A stretch of 64,000 bases of DNA. Source: Alphaproteobacteria bacterium. GTDB lineage: Bacteria > Pseudomonadota > Alphaproteobacteria > UBA8366 > Aestuariispiraceae. A program made the translations under genes and the position numbers. The stretch is from contig JANSXE010000008.1 in the NCBI GenBank assembly GCA_024743195.1, positions 146,244-210,243 of the forward strand. Direction: 5' to 3'. Of this stretch, positions 53,055 to 62,992 are shown piece by piece (the stretch's first letter is position 1; each line of letters starts with the position of its first letter). Under the pieces are notes generated by a model, which searched no databases, was not told the origin of the DNA, and worked only from the letters and a program-made list of their open reading frames with translations.

Positions 53055-54011
53055 GTGAGCGACAGCACCTTCACCAGCGATATCGAACGCCGCTACGCCG
53101 GCGGCATGCCGGACGCCATCGCGGTGTCCGGCCGCCCGGCCCAGGTGCGCGACTACGTGCAGCTCCTGAAGCCGCGGGTCATGTCGCTGGTGGTCTTCAC
53201 CGGCGTCGCCGGCCTGATCGCCGCTCCCGGCGCGATCCATCCGCTGATCGCGCTGGTCGCGGTGCTGTGCATCACGGTCGGGGCGGGCGCCGCCGGCGCC
53301 ATCAACATGTGGTACGACCGCGACATCGATTCGGTGATGACCCGGACGCGGGGCCGCCCGCTGCCGATGGGCCGCGTCCCGCCGGAGGAGGCCTTGGCCT
53401 TCGGCGTGGTGCTCTCGCTGTTCTCCGTCGGGCTGATGGCGATCGCGGTGAACTACGCCGCCGCGGCGCTGCTCGCCGGCACCATCCTGTTCTACGTGCT
53501 GATCTACACGGTCTGGCTCAAGCGGCGCACGCCGCAGAACATCGTGATCGGCGGCGCCGCCGGCGCCTTCCCGCCGATGATCGGCTGGGCGGCGGTGACG
53601 GGCGACGTCTCGCTCGGCTCGATCGCGCTGTTCGCGATCATCTTCTTCTGGACGCCGCCGCACTTCTGGGCGCTGGCGCTGTTCCGGACCGGGGACTACG
53701 ACAAGGCGGGCGTGCCGATGCTGCCGGTCGTCGCCGGCCGCAAGGCGACGAAGCGCCAGATCCTGGTCTATTCCGCACTGCTGCTGCCGCTCGGGCTGGC
53801 GCCCTGGGCGCTCGGCGTCGCGGGGCCGATCTACGGCGCGGCGGCGCTGGTGCTGGGCGGGCTCTTCCTGGTTTCCGGCCTGGCGGTGCTGCGCGAGCCG
53901 GACGGCGCCGGCGACAAGGCGGCGAAGCGCATGTTCGGCTATTCGATCTTCTATCTGTTCGCGATCTTCGGGGCGCTGATGGTCGATGCGGTCCACGGCG
54001 CGTGGCTGTAG
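53055..54011 (+). CDS. ctaB: Heme O synthase (protoheme IX farnesyltransferase)
   Basis: A 318-residue membrane prenyltransferase that farnesylates heme b for the aa3 oxidase. The Asp-rich motif [19 protein letters not shown] and the second site [23 protein letters not shown] are diagnostic. About nine hydrophobic helices. A GTG start with a weak ribosome site is used; no better ATG begins upstream. It lies between ctaD and ctaG, the standard order. Confidence 0.96.
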   Translation: MSDSTFTSDIERRYAGGMPDAIAVSGRPAQVRDYVQLLKPRVMSLVVFTGVAGLIAAPGAIHPLIALVAVLCITVGAGAAGAINMWYDRDIDSVMTRTRGRPLPMGRVPPEEALAFGVVLSLFSVGLMAIAVNYAAAALLAGTILFYVLIYTVWLKRRTPQNIVIGGAAGAFPPMIGWAAVTGDVSLGSIALFAIIFFWTPPHFWALALFRTGDYDKAGVPMLPVVAGRKATKRQILVYSALLLPLGLAPWALGVAGPIYGAAALVLGGLFLVSGLAVLREPDGAGDKAAKRMFGYSIFYLFAIFGALMVDAVHGAWL

Positions 54012-54034
54012 GATCGGCGGACCGGACGCAGGAA

Positions 54035-54217
54035 ATGCAGGGCGCATTGAGCAAGCACGCATCGAGCAAGCACAAGGACGAGCTGGACGGCGACATCCGC
54101 CGCGATCCGAAACAGGTTCACCGCGCCCAGCGCGGCAAGAACCTGGTGGTCGCCGGGCTGGTCGTCGCCTTCGTGGTGATCGTTTATCTGGTGTCCATCG
54201 TCAGGATGGGGGGCTGA
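54035..54217 (+). CDS. Small single-helix protein of the oxidase operon (CoxF-like)
   Basis: A 60-residue protein: a charged N-terminus (SSKHKDELDGDIRRDPKQVH), then one hydrophobic helix (NLVVAGLVVAFVVIVYLVSI) near the end. It fills the gap between ctaB and ctaG where alphaproteobacteria usually encode a small CoxF-like membrane protein of unclear role in oxidase assembly. The ATG follows GCAGGAA. Short and low in specific motifs, so the assignment relies on position and topology. Confidence 0.75.
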   Translation: MQGALSKHASSKHKDELDGDIRRDPKQVHRAQRGKNLVVAGLVVAFVVIVYLVSIVRMGG

Positions 54218-54245
54218 CGGCGGACCCGCCGTTGGAGAGACGCCA

Positions 54246-54872
54246 ATGAACGACCGCAATCGACCGACCGAGACGCCGGACAGGCCCGAGGCCGCCGAGC
54301 GCGCGGGCCGCAACCGCCGCACCGCCCTGATGGCGTCGGCGGGCGTCGCCGGCATGGTGGCGCTGAGCTTCGCGAGCGTGCCGCTCTACGACCTGTTCTG
54401 CCGGGTCACCGGCTTCGGCGGCACGACGCAGCAGGCCGAGGCCGCGCCGGATCAGGTGCTGGACCGTCAGGTCACCGTGCGCTTCGACGCCAGCACGAAC
54501 CAGAATCTTCCCTGGCGCTTCCGGCCGTCGCAGCAGCCGATGGAGGTGAATGTGGGCGAGACGCATCTCGCCTTCTATCGCGCCGACAATCTGGCCGAGG
54601 CGGACACCTTCGGCACCGCCACCTTCAACGTCACGCCGCTGAAGGCGGGGCAGTATTTCGTCAAGATCGACTGCTTCTGCTTCACCGAGCAGAAGTTGGC
54701 GCCGGGGGAGGGGGTCGACATGCCCGTGACCTTCTTCGTCGACCCCGCGATCGCGGAGGACCCGAATCTCGACGATGTGAACACCATCACGCTCTCCTAC
54801 ACCTTCTTCCCGATGAAGGACCGGGAGCGCGAGCAGGTCTCCGCGCTGGACAGCCCGTCCGGCGCGGACTAG
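54246..54872 (+). CDS. ctaG: Cytochrome c oxidase copper chaperone CtaG (Cox11)
   Basis: A 208-residue Cox11 homologue delivering copper to CuB of subunit I. One N-terminal membrane helix (ALMASAGVAGMVALSFASVPLYDLFCRVTG), then an immunoglobulin-like domain with the copper-binding CFCFTEQ motif and the typical TLSYTFF end. Located between the small protein and ctaE. Confidence 0.96.
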   Translation: MNDRNRPTETPDRPEAAERAGRNRRTALMASAGVAGMVALSFASVPLYDLFCRVTGFGGTTQQAEAAPDQVLDRQVTVRFDASTNQNLPWRFRPSQQPMEVNVGETHLAFYRADNLAEADTFGTATFNVTPLKAGQYFVKIDCFCFTEQKLAPGEGVDMPVTFFVDPAIAEDPNLDDVNTITLSYTFFPMKDREREQVSALDSPSGAD

Positions 54873-54965
54873 CAAAAGAGCGGCTGCGGGCCGATCGGCC
54901 CGTCGCCTGCGATGTGAGATGTGACAAGAGTTTCGGGGGAAGGACCCGTCAACGGGGGAACTGGC

Positions 54966-55802
54966 ATGGCAACCGACCATCACGCGCCCAATCACGACTA
55001 CCATCTCGTCGACCCGAGCCCCTGGCCGGCGCTCGGCGCGCTTTCGGGCTTCGTGCTCGCCATGGGCGCGGTGCTCTACATGCATCCCGACCTGATCGGG
55101 GTCGATATCGGCGTCCTGAAGTTCGTGCCCGGCGTCATCCTGGTGCTGGCCACGATGTTCTACTGGTGGCGCGACGTGGTGCGCGAGGCGAACGCGGGCG
55201 ATCACAAGCCGGTCGTACAGCTTGGCCTGCGCTACGGCATGGCGCTGTTCATCGCGTCCGAGGTGATGTTCTTCGTCGCCTTCTTCTGGGCCTATTTCGA
55301 CGCCAGCCTGTTCGTCGATCAGGCGAACATGCCGGGGCGGGTCGAGGCCACCGGCGGCGTCTGGCCGCCGGAGGGCATCCAGACCTTCGAGCCCTTCCAT
55401 CTGCCCTTCATGAACACGCTGGTGCTGCTGCTGTCCGGCTGCACGGTCACCTGGGCGCACCATGCGCTGCGCGAGGGCAACCGCAAGGGCTTGATCCAGG
55501 GGCTGTGGCTGACGGTGATCCTGGGCGTCGCCTTCACCGGCCTGCAGGCCTATGAGTACAGCCACGCCGCCTTCGGGTTTACGGACGGCATCTACGCCTC
55601 GACCTTCTATCTGGCGACAGGCTTCCACGGCTTCCACGTCATCGTCGGGACGATCTTCTTGGCGGTCTGCCTGGTGCGCTCCTACAAGGGCCACTTCACG
55701 TCGACCCAGCATTTCGGCTTCGAGGCGGCGGCCTGGTACTGGCACTTCGTCGATGTCGTGTGGCTGTTCCTGTTCGTCTCGATCTACTGGTGGGGCGCCT
55801 GA
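54966..55802 (+). CDS. ctaE: Cytochrome c oxidase subunit III
   Basis: A 278-residue subunit III with seven membrane helices, beginning [20 protein letters not shown] and including [20 protein letters not shown] (acidic residue of the subunit III channel), [14 protein letters not shown] and [21 protein letters not shown]. It stabilises subunit I during proton uptake. ATG 54966 follows GGGGGAA. Followed by a strong terminator. Confidence 0.97.
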   Translation: MATDHHAPNHDYHLVDPSPWPALGALSGFVLAMGAVLYMHPDLIGVDIGVLKFVPGVILVLATMFYWWRDVVREANAGDHKPVVQLGLRYGMALFIASEVMFFVAFFWAYFDASLFVDQANMPGRVEATGGVWPPEGIQTFEPFHLPFMNTLVLLLSGCTVTWAHHALREGNRKGLIQGLWLTVILGVAFTGLQAYEYSHAAFGFTDGIYASTFYLATGFHGFHVIVGTIFLAVCLVRSYKGHFTSTQHFGFEAAAWYWHFVDVVWLFLFVSIYWWGA

Positions 55803-55866
55803 TCGAGCGCCCGTCCCGGCGGACGCTCCCAAGGGGAAGCGCACGCCGGGCGACCATTGACGGGGG

Positions 55867-55902
55867 GCGGGCGTCGGCGCGGACCGACGCCCGCTTCTTT
55901 TT
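55867..55902 (+). terminator. Rho-independent terminator after ctaE
   Basis: An 11-bp perfect stem, GCGGGCGTCGG (55867-55877) and its complement (55884-55894), with a 6-nt loop and a TTCTTTTT tail. It separates ctaC-ctaE from DUF983-SURF1, which therefore may be made at lower level. Confidence 0.88.
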
Positions 55903-55936
55903 ACCGAGCCGCCGCGCAAGAGGACGCCCGTGAGCC

Positions 55937-56347
55937 ATGAGCGCCGACGCCCCGGACCCGAGCGGCCATCCGAGCCGCTATCCCAGCCCCTATCGCACCG
56001 GGCTCGCCGGGCGCTGTCCGCGCTGCGGTCAGGGCCGGCTGTTCGCCGGATTCCTGAAGGTCGCGCCGCGTTGCGAGCGCTGCGGGCTCGACCTCAGCCG
56101 CGAGGATGCGGGCGACGGCGCCGTGCCCTTCCTGATCCTGCTGATCGGGGCGATCGGCGTCGGCTTCGGCATGATCTTCCTCCTGGGCTTCGATTGGTCA
56201 GTCTGGGCGACGCTCTTCGTCACCGTCCCCCTGATCGCGATCCTGACCCTGGCGTCCATTCCCAAGGCCAAGGGGCTGCTGATCGCCCTGCAATTCGTCA
56301 ACAAGGCGGGCGACACAGGCCACAACACCTTCGACGCCGACGATTGA
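55937..56347 (+). CDS. DUF983 family zinc-ribbon membrane protein
   Basis: A 136-residue protein with a zinc-ribbon, CPRCGQGRLF and CERCGLDLS (four cysteines), then two hydrophobic helices (residues about 64-105) in IPFLILLIGAIGVGFGM-type sequence. DUF983 genes commonly lie in cytochrome oxidase operons beside SURF1; the role is presumed in oxidase assembly but not defined. It starts after the ctaE terminator and runs into surf1 with 10 bp between them. Confidence 0.9.
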   Translation: MSADAPDPSGHPSRYPSPYRTGLAGRCPRCGQGRLFAGFLKVAPRCERCGLDLSREDAGDGAVPFLILLIGAIGVGFGMIFLLGFDWSVWATLFVTVPLIAILTLASIPKAKGLLIALQFVNKAGDTGHNTFDADD

Positions 56348-56357
56348 GCGAGAACCC

Positions 56358-57104
56358 ATGACCTTCCGTCCGAAACTGATTCCGACCCTCTTCACCCTGC
56401 CGGCGCTGGTTGCGCTGATCTGGCTGGGCGTCTGGCAGCTGCAGCGCCTGGAGTGGAAGGAGGATCTGATCGACAAGCTGCAAAGCCGGGCCGAGGCCGA
56501 GGTCGTCCCGCTGCCCGCCGGCGACCTCGACATGGAGGCGTGGGAGTATCGCCCCGTCGTCGCGCGCGGCGTTTTCCGCCACGAGGAGGAGATGTTCCTG
56601 CTCAACCGCTCGCTCAACGGCAATCCGGGCGTCCATGTGCTCACGCCGCTGGAGCGCACGGACGACCAGGCCGGCCAGGTGATCCTGGTGAACCGCGGCT
56701 GGGTCCCCTTCGACCTGCGCGAGCGCGCGGAGCGCCCCGAAGGCCTGATCGCGGGCGAGGTGACGGTCGAGGGCATCCTGCGCTTCCCGCGCCCCGTCAC
56801 CGGCCTGCAGCGCGTCTTCCTGCCGGAGAACGAGCCGCACAACAATCTCTGGTACAATATCGAGATCGCGCAGATGGCGGAACGGATCAGCGCCGACCTG
56901 CCGAACTTCTATCTCGTCGACGGGCGCGAGGACACGCCGGGCCTCTATCCGGTCGGCCGCCAATGGCGGCTCGACATCCGCAACGACCATCTGCAATACG
57001 CGCTTACCTGGTTCACGCTCGCGATCGCGCTGATCGTGATCTTCGTCGTCTATCACCGCCGCCCGCCGGGCGGGGATAAGAGCGCCGGAGACACCCGCTC
57101 ATGA
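56358..57104 (+). CDS. SURF1 family cytochrome oxidase assembly protein
   Basis: A 248-residue SURF1 (Shy1) homologue: an N-terminal helix (LIPTLFTLPALVALIWLGVWQLQRLEWKE start) and a C-terminal helix (LTWFTLAIALIVIFVVYHRR), with an external domain containing EYRPVVARGVF, VILVNRGWVPFD and NNLWYNIEIAQM. SURF1 helps insert heme a into subunit I. Its stop overlaps the carboxypeptidase start (ATGA). Confidence 0.95.
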   Translation: MTFRPKLIPTLFTLPALVALIWLGVWQLQRLEWKEDLIDKLQSRAEAEVVPLPAGDLDMEAWEYRPVVARGVFRHEEEMFLLNRSLNGNPGVHVLTPLERTDDQAGQVILVNRGWVPFDLRERAERPEGLIAGEVTVEGILRFPRPVTGLQRVFLPENEPHNNLWYNIEIAQMAERISADLPNFYLVDGREDTPGLYPVGRQWRLDIRNDHLQYALTWFTLAIALIVIFVVYHRRPPGGDKSAGDTRS

Positions 57105-58600
57105 GCGAGGCCGCCCGGGCCTACGACGCCCTCGTCGCACGGTTCCGCCGCATGGCGGTGCTTGAAGAGTGCGCCTCCGTGCTGCATTGGGACGGCGCGG
57201 TGATGATGCCCGCCAGCGCGGCCGAGGCCCGGGGCGAGCAGCTCGCCGAGTTGCGCGTGCTGACGCACGAGATGCTGACCGACGCGGAGACGGCCGACCT
57301 GCTCGCGGCCGCCGAGGCGCCGGCGGACGATCCCTGGGCGCAGGCCAATCTCGACGAGATGCGGCGCGACCATCGGCACGCCGCCGCGGCGCCGAGCGAC
57401 CTGGTCGCCGCCCTGTCCCGCGCCTGTTCCGCCTGCGAGACGCTCTGGCGCGGCGCCAAGCCTTCCGGCGATTTCGACGCCGTGCGCCCGGCTCTGGAGG
57501 AGGTGGTCCGCCTGACGCGCGAGCTTGCGGCGGCGAAGGCGGATCGGCTCGAGCTTGCGCCCTACGACGCGCTGATGGATCAGTACGAGCCCGCGGCGCG
57601 CGCCGCCTGGGTCGGCCCGGTGTTGGAGGAGCATGCGGTCTTCCTGCCCGACTTCCTCGCCGCCGTGCTCGAACGTCAGGCGGCCGCGCCCCGGCCGATC
57701 GCCCCGACCGGCCCTTTTCCGGCGGACTCCCAGCGCCGGCTGGTGCGCGACCTGTTGGCCCGCGTCGGCTTTCCCTTCGACCGGGGGCGATTGGACGAGA
57801 GCGCGCACCCTTTCTCCACCGGCTATCCCGGCGACAACCGCATCACCATCTCCATCAAGGAGGACGATCCGGCCATGGCCGTCATGGCCAGCCTGCACGA
57901 GTGCGGCCACGCCCTCTACGAGGCCGGCTTGCCGGCCGAGTGGGCGCGCCAGCCGGTCGGGCGCGCGCGCGGGATGGCGGTGCATGAGAGCCAATCGCTG
58001 ATCGTCGAGATGCAGGCCTGTCGCGCGCCCGAGTTCATCGGGTGGCTGGCGCCGCGCCTGACGGAGGCGCTCGGCTCCGACGCCGCGTTCGAGCCGGAGA
58101 ACCTGAAGCGGCTCTACGCCCAGGTCGTTCCGGACTTCATCCGGGTGGAGGCGGACGAGGTCACATATCCCGCCCATGTGGTGCTGCGCTACCGCTTGGA
58201 GACGGCGCTCATCGCCGGCGATCTGGCGGTCTCCGACCTTCCGGCGGCGTGGGACGACGGCATGGAGGCGCTGCTCGGCATCCGGCCGCCCAGCGCGCGC
58301 GAGGGCGTCCTGCAGGACATCCACTGGTACGACGGCGCCTTCGGCTATTTCCCGACCTACACGCTGGGCGCGATGGCGGCGGCGCAGCTCATGGCCGCCG
58401 CCAAGGCGGCGCGGCCCGAAATCCCGGCGCGTCTGGCCGAGGGCGACCTCACCCCGCTGCTTGATTGGCTGCGCCGGCATGTGCACTCTCAGGCGTCCAG
58501 CCTGTCGACCAACGCGCTGCTCGAGCGGGCGACGGGGCGCCCGCTCGACCCGGCGGCGTTCCGCGCGCATCTGACGGAGCGCTATCTCGACGGGCGCTAG
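57101..58600 (+). CDS. Carboxypeptidase M32 (Taq-type)
   Basis: A 499-residue metallocarboxypeptidase. The zinc motif HExxH is in SLHECGHALYEAGL (His266), with the third ligand Glu in VHESQSLIVEMQ and conserved FIRVEADEVTYPAHVVLRY and VLQDIHWYDGAFGYFPTYTLG. M32 enzymes trim C-terminal residues from peptides in the cytoplasm. Translationally coupled to surf1, although no functional link is known. Confidence 0.95.
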   Translation: MSEAARAYDALVARFRRMAVLEECASVLHWDGAVMMPASAAEARGEQLAELRVLTHEMLTDAETADLLAAAEAPADDPWAQANLDEMRRDHRHAAAAPSDLVAALSRACSACETLWRGAKPSGDFDAVRPALEEVVRLTRELAAAKADRLELAPYDALMDQYEPAARAAWVGPVLEEHAVFLPDFLAAVLERQAAAPRPIAPTGPFPADSQRRLVRDLLARVGFPFDRGRLDESAHPFSTGYPGDNRITISIKEDDPAMAVMASLHECGHALYEAGLPAEWARQPVGRARGMAVHESQSLIVEMQACRAPEFIGWLAPRLTEALGSDAAFEPENLKRLYAQVVPDFIRVEADEVTYPAHVVLRYRLETALIAGDLAVSDLPAAWDDGMEALLGIRPPSAREGVLQDIHWYDGAFGYFPTYTLGAMAAAQLMAAAKAARPEIPARLAEGDLTPLLDWLRRHVHSQASSLSTNALLERATGRPLDPAAFRAHLTERYLDGR

Positions 58601-58651
58601 GACGGGGGTCTGGAGAGGGGCCGCGCGCGCGGCGGAGGGAGACGACACGAG

Positions 58652-59488
58652 ATGGAAGAGACGACGCAACAGATGCAGGCGCTCTACGAGCAGGCGGCGC
58701 CGATGGCGCTGGAGTATGGCGAGAACATCGTCAGCGCGCTCCTGATCCTGATCGTCGGCTGGTGGATCGCCGGCCGGTTGGGCGCCGCGGTGCGCCGGGT
58801 GCTGGACCGGCAGGAGCGGCTGGACGCCACCGTCAAGCCGCTGATCGCCAGCCTCGTCAAATACACGGTGCTGATCATCACGATCGTCGCCGTGCTCGGC
58901 CGGTTCGGCGTGCAGACGGCCAGCATCATCGCGGTTCTCGGCGCGGCCGGCCTCGCCATCGGTCTGGCCCTGCAGGGGACGCTGCAGAACATCGCCGCCG
59001 GCATCATGCTGCTGGCGCTGCGTCCGCTGAAGGTGGGCGAATATGTCGAAGCGGGCGGCCTGGGCGGGACGGTGGAGGAGATCGGCCTCTTCACCACCAC
59101 GCTGACCACCGCGGACGGGGTCCATGTCACGGCGCCGAATTCGTCGCTCTGGAACACCGCCATCACGAACTATTCGCGCAATCCGCGCCGCCGGCTCGAC
59201 TTCACGGTCGGGATCGCCTATGGCGACGACATCGGCAAGGCGCAGGAGGCGCTGATGGCGCTGATGACGTCGGACGAGCGCATCCTGGCCGAGCCTGCGC
59301 CGATGACGATGGTGACGGCGCTGGCCGACAGCTCGGTCAACATCAACCTGCGCTGCTGGGTCAAGACGGCGGACTTCTGGGACGTCAAATGGGCGGTCCA
59401 GAAGGGCGCCAAGCGGGCGGTCGAGGAAGCCGGCTGCAGCATCCCCTTCCCGCAGCGCGACGTGCACATGATCGGCGCGGCGGAGTAG
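58652..59488 (+). CDS. MscS family mechanosensitive ion channel
   Basis: A 278-residue small-conductance channel with three membrane helices. The pore helix TM3 is recognised in IIAVLGAAGLAIGLALQGTLQNIAAG, and the beta domain begins LALRPLKVGEYVEAGGLGGTVEEIGLFTT. It releases solutes on hypo-osmotic shock. ATG follows GGAGGGA. It ends 33 bp before thrC. Confidence 0.95.
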   Translation: MEETTQQMQALYEQAAPMALEYGENIVSALLILIVGWWIAGRLGAAVRRVLDRQERLDATVKPLIASLVKYTVLIITIVAVLGRFGVQTASIIAVLGAAGLAIGLALQGTLQNIAAGIMLLALRPLKVGEYVEAGGLGGTVEEIGLFTTTLTTADGVHVTAPNSSLWNTAITNYSRNPRRRLDFTVGIAYGDDIGKAQEALMALMTSDERILAEPAPMTMVTALADSSVNINLRCWVKTADFWDVKWAVQKGAKRAVEEAGCSIPFPQRDVHMIGAAE

Positions 59489-59521
59489 GGAGCCCGCCGC
59501 CGGTCGGGATTGGACGGAAGC

Positions 59522-60940
59522 ATGCGCTACATCAGCACCCGGGGCGAGGCGCCGGAACTCGGCTTCGAGGAGGTCCTGCTGACCGGCCTCGCCCGGGACG
59601 GCGGCCTCTACGTGCCGGCGGACTGGCCGCAGCTCGCGCCGGACGCGTGGCGCGCGCTGCGCGGGCTGTCCTATGTCGAACTGGCGGCGCGCGTGATGGC
59701 GCCGTTCGTCGACGACGCCCTCGGCGAGGACGAACTGCTCAATCTGCTCGCCGACGCCTATGCGGGCTTCGACCATGACGCCGTCGCGCCCCTGAAACAG
59801 CTCGACGCCAACGCCTGGCTGATGGAGCTGTTCCACGGGCCGACGCTCGCCTTCAAGGATTTCGCGCTGCAGGTGCTGGGGCGGTTGTTCGACCATGTCC
59901 TGCGCAAACGCGGCGAGCGCATCACCATCGTCGGCGCGACCTCGGGCGACACCGGCTCGGCGGCGATCGAGGCCTGCCGCGACCGCGACGCCGTCGACAT
60001 CTTCATCCTGCACCCCAAGGGCCGCACGTCGGAGGTGCAGCGCCGCCAGATGACCACGGTCGACGCGCCCAACGTCCACAACATCGCGGTCGAGGGCTCG
60101 TTCGACGATTGCCAGGATCTGGTGAAGGGCCTGTTCAACGACCCCGTCTTTCGGGACGAGGTCAATCTGTCGGCCGTCAACTCGATCAACTGGGCGCGCA
60201 TCATGGCCCAGATCGTCTATTACGCGCACGCCGGCCTGGCGCTGGGCGCGCCGGACCGGGCGGTCTCCTTCTCGGTGCCGACGGGCAATTTCGGCAATGT
60301 CTTCGCGGCCTACGGCGCGCGTCAGATGGGGTTGCCGATCGAGCAGTTGATCGTCGGCTCGAACGAGAACGACATCCTCACCCGCTTCCTCGACGCCGGC
60401 GACATGTCCGCGCAGGAGGTTACGCCGACGATTTCCCCCTCGATGGACATCCAGGTCTCGAGCAATTTCGAGCGGCTGCTGTTCGATCTCCTCGATCGGG
60501 ACGGCGAGGCGACGGCGCACGCCATGCGCAGCTTCCGGGCGAGCGGCGCGCTGCCGCTGGAGGAGGCGCGCTGGCGGCGCGCGACCGAGCTGTTCGCCGG
60601 GGCCCGCTTCTCCGACCAGGAGACCGCGGCCGGGATCGCCGGCGTGCTGGAAGCGACGGGGGAGCTGATCGATCCGCACACGGCGATCGGCGTGCTGGCC
60701 GGCTGGACCGCTCGGCGCGACCCGTCTGTGCCCTTGGTGAGCGTCGCGACCGCGCATCCGGCCAAGTTCCCGGATGCGGTGGAGGCGGCGACGGGAATCC
60801 GCCCCGCGCTGCCGGCGCGCCTTTCCGATCTCTACGAACGGACGGAGCGCTACGAGGAAATGCGCAACAATCTGGGCGATCTCCAGGAACGCATTCGGGC
60901 CTCCAACCGGGCCTCCAATTGGAAGGGGGCGCCGGCGTGA
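59522..60940 (+). CDS. thrC: Threonine synthase
   Basis: A 472-residue PLP enzyme converting O-phosphohomoserine to threonine. The PLP lysine is in GPTLAFKDFALQVLG, the phosphate-binding loop in VGATSGDTGSAAIEA, and PTGNFGNVFAAYGA and the C-terminal SVATAHPAKFPDAVE fit the longer bacterial class. ATG 59522 follows GGACGGA; TTG 59510 is in frame. The stop overlaps the next start by GTGA. Confidence 0.96.
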   Translation: MRYISTRGEAPELGFEEVLLTGLARDGGLYVPADWPQLAPDAWRALRGLSYVELAARVMAPFVDDALGEDELLNLLADAYAGFDHDAVAPLKQLDANAWLMELFHGPTLAFKDFALQVLGRLFDHVLRKRGERITIVGATSGDTGSAAIEACRDRDAVDIFILHPKGRTSEVQRRQMTTVDAPNVHNIAVEGSFDDCQDLVKGLFNDPVFRDEVNLSAVNSINWARIMAQIVYYAHAGLALGAPDRAVSFSVPTGNFGNVFAAYGARQMGLPIEQLIVGSNENDILTRFLDAGDMSAQEVTPTISPSMDIQVSSNFERLLFDLLDRDGEATAHAMRSFRASGALPLEEARWRRATELFAGARFSDQETAAGIAGVLEATGELIDPHTAIGVLAGWTARRDPSVPLVSVATAHPAKFPDAVEAATGIRPALPARLSDLYERTERYEEMRNNLGDLQERIRASNRASNWKGAPA

Positions 60941-62205
60941 GCGTGCGGATCAGCAAACTCTCCAACGGGCTGACGGTCGCGACCGACCCGATGCCGCAGG
61001 TCGCGACGGCCAGCCTCGGCGTCTGGGTCGGCGCCGGCGCGCGCGCCGAGCCGGCGGCGATCAACGGCGTCGCCCATTTCCTCGAGCACATGGCCTTCAA
61101 GGGAACCGAGCGGCGCAGCGCGCGCCGGCTCGCCGAGGAGATCGAGGCCGTCGGCGGCCATCTCAACGCCTACACGGCGCGTGAGAACACGGCCTATTAC
61201 GCCAAGGTCCTGAAGGAGGACTGGCCGCTCGCGCTCGACATCGTCTCCGACATCCTGCTCAACCCGACCTTCGAGGCGGAGGAGCTCGACCGGGAGCGCT
61301 CGGTCATCCTGCAGGAGATCGGGCAGTGCCGCGACACGCCCGACGACGTGATCTTCGATCATTTCCAGGAACAGGCCTTCCGCGGGCAGGCGATGGGCCG
61401 GCCCGTCTTGGGCACGGTCGAGACCGTGCGCGCCATGCCGCGCGATGCGATCCGGGGCTTCATGGATCGGCGCTACGCCGGCGAGCGTATGGTGCTGGCC
61501 GCCGCCGGCGCGGTCGAGCACGAGCGTCTGGTCGAGGCGGCCGAACGCCTGTTCGAGCGTCTGCCGGCCGAGGCGGAGGCGGAGACCGAGCCCGCCGCCT
61601 ACACCGGCGGCGAATTCCGCGAGCCGCGCGAAAGCGAGCAGGCGCACGTGATCCTCGGCTTCCCGGGCCCCGGCTATGGGGACGACGACTTCTACCCGGT
61701 TTCCGTCCTGAACAGCCTGCTCGGAGGCGGCATGTCCTCGCGGCTCTTCCAGGAGATCCGGGAGGAGCGGGGGCTGGTCTACTCCGTCTTCTCCTTCGCC
61801 AGCCCCTTCTCCGACAGTGGGGTGTTCGGCGTCTACGCGGGCACGGGTCCCGAGGATCTGACCGAGCTCGCGCCCGTGCTGTGCGACGAGATCGGCCGCA
61901 CCGCGGTCGAGGACGCCCCGGAGGAGGAGGTCGCCCGCGCGCGCGCGCAAGTGAAGGCCTCGCTCTTGATGGCGCGGGAATCGACCGGGGCGCGCTGCGA
62001 CCAGTTGGGCCAGCAGATCCTCACCTTCGGCCGTCCGGTCCCGCCGGAGGAGCAGGTGGCGAAGCTCGACGCCGTGACGCCGGCCGACCTGCGCCGGGCG
62101 GCGGCGCGGCTCTTCTCCCAGACGCCGACGCTGGCCGCGATCGGGCCGCTCGACCGGTTGGAGCCCTTCGACCGGCTGGCCGCGCGGCTGCCGGCCGGCG
62201 CCTGA
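60937..62205 (+). CDS. M16 family zinc peptidase (processing-peptidase-like)
   Basis: A 422-residue inverzincin. The zinc site is HFLEH (His47, Glu50, His51) with Glu127 in VILQEIGQCRDTP, 76 residues later as expected. GGHLNAYTARENTAYYAKV and LVYSVFSFASPFSDSG are typical of the mitochondrial-processing-peptidase-like bacterial branch. GTG 60937 overlaps the thrC stop, so translation is coupled. A cytoplasmic or periplasmic role is not settled; no signal peptide is visible. Confidence 0.93.
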   Translation: MSVRISKLSNGLTVATDPMPQVATASLGVWVGAGARAEPAAINGVAHFLEHMAFKGTERRSARRLAEEIEAVGGHLNAYTARENTAYYAKVLKEDWPLALDIVSDILLNPTFEAEELDRERSVILQEIGQCRDTPDDVIFDHFQEQAFRGQAMGRPVLGTVETVRAMPRDAIRGFMDRRYAGERMVLAAAGAVEHERLVEAAERLFERLPAEAEAETEPAAYTGGEFREPRESEQAHVILGFPGPGYGDDDFYPVSVLNSLLGGGMSSRLFQEIREERGLVYSVFSFASPFSDSGVFGVYAGTGPEDLTELAPVLCDEIGRTAVEDAPEEEVARARAQVKASLLMARESTGARCDQLGQQILTFGRPVPPEEQVAKLDAVTPADLRRAAARLFSQTPTLAAIGPLDRLEPFDRLAARLPAGA

Positions 62206-62243
62206 GAGGCGTCGAGGGCGCGGGCGGGCGAGGGGCGACGGCC

Positions 62244-62861
62244 ATGACGGGCGGATTCCTCGGACTGTTCCCGCGGCGCGCGCCGGCCCTTCGCCTGATC
62301 GGCCCGCGGGTCCACATCCGCTGCCCGCGCGCCGCCGATCAGCGCGCCTGGATCGCGATCCGGCGCGAGAGCAAACGCTTCCTGGAGCCGTGGGAGCCGC
62401 TCTGGCCGCGCGACGCGCTGACCCCGCGCGGCTTCCGCCGCCGGTTGGCGCGCTTCCATTCGGAATGGCGCGCCGGGACCGGCTTCGGCTTCTTCGTCTT
62501 CACCAACGAGGGCGAGCGGCTGGTCGGCGGGGTCACGCTCGCCAATGTGCGCCGCGGCGTGGTGCAGAGCGCCAATGTCGGCTACTGGATCGGCGAGCCC
62601 TTCATCCGCCAGGGCTACATGGCCGAGGCGTTGCAGCTCAGCCTCGACTTCGCCTTCCGCAAGCTGCAGCTCCACCGCATCGAGGCCGCCTGCCTCACCC
62701 ACAACGAGGCGAGCCGCCGGCTCCTGCTGAAATCCGGCTTCCGCGGCGAGGGGATCGCCCGGCGCTATCTCTGCATCGCCGGCCAATGGCAGGACCACGA
62801 GACCTTCGCCATCCTCTCCAGCGACCCCCGCCCAGCCGTCCCCCTGACCGAACGGCCCTGA
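62244..62861 (+). CDS. GNAT acetyltransferase (RimJ/RimL type)
   Basis: A 205-residue acetyltransferase with RLIGPRVHIRCPRAADQRAW, FFVFTNEGERLVGGVTLANV, GYWIGEPFIRQGYMAEAL (acetyl-CoA loop RQGYMA) and RIEAACLTHNEASRRLLLKSGF. This is the ribosomal-protein N-acetyltransferase-like subgroup, often next to thrC and M16 genes in Rhodospirillales. Substrate unproven. Confidence 0.9.
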   Translation: MTGGFLGLFPRRAPALRLIGPRVHIRCPRAADQRAWIAIRRESKRFLEPWEPLWPRDALTPRGFRRRLARFHSEWRAGTGFGFFVFTNEGERLVGGVTLANVRRGVVQSANVGYWIGEPFIRQGYMAEALQLSLDFAFRKLQLHRIEAACLTHNEASRRLLLKSGFRGEGIARRYLCIAGQWQDHETFAILSSDPRPAVPLTERP

Positions 62862-62870
62862 GCCCCCCGC

Positions 62871-62975
62871 CCTTCGAGACGGCCCTTGCGGGCCTCCTCA
62901 GGGTGAGGCGTCAGCTTTGGACTGAAGCGCATCGCCCTCGTCCTGAGGAGCCGCCGAGAGGCGGCGCCTCGAAGG
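62871..62975. repeat. Nested inverted-repeat element
   Basis: The outer arms CCTTCGAG (62871-62878) and CTCGAAGG (62968-62975) enclose inner arms CCTCAGG (62896-62902) and CCTGAGG (62942-62948). This layout matches dispersed palindromic elements that I recall from alphaproteobacterial genomes. Confidence 0.65.
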
Positions 62976-62992
62976 GCGAGGACGCGCCGGCC

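Noticed and set aside
57053..60757. A 1234-codon open frame on the minus strand
   Set aside because: It lies antisense to the M32 peptidase, MscS and thrC genes, is Arg/Gly/Asp/Leu-rich without motifs, and reflects third-position GC bias of the real genes.
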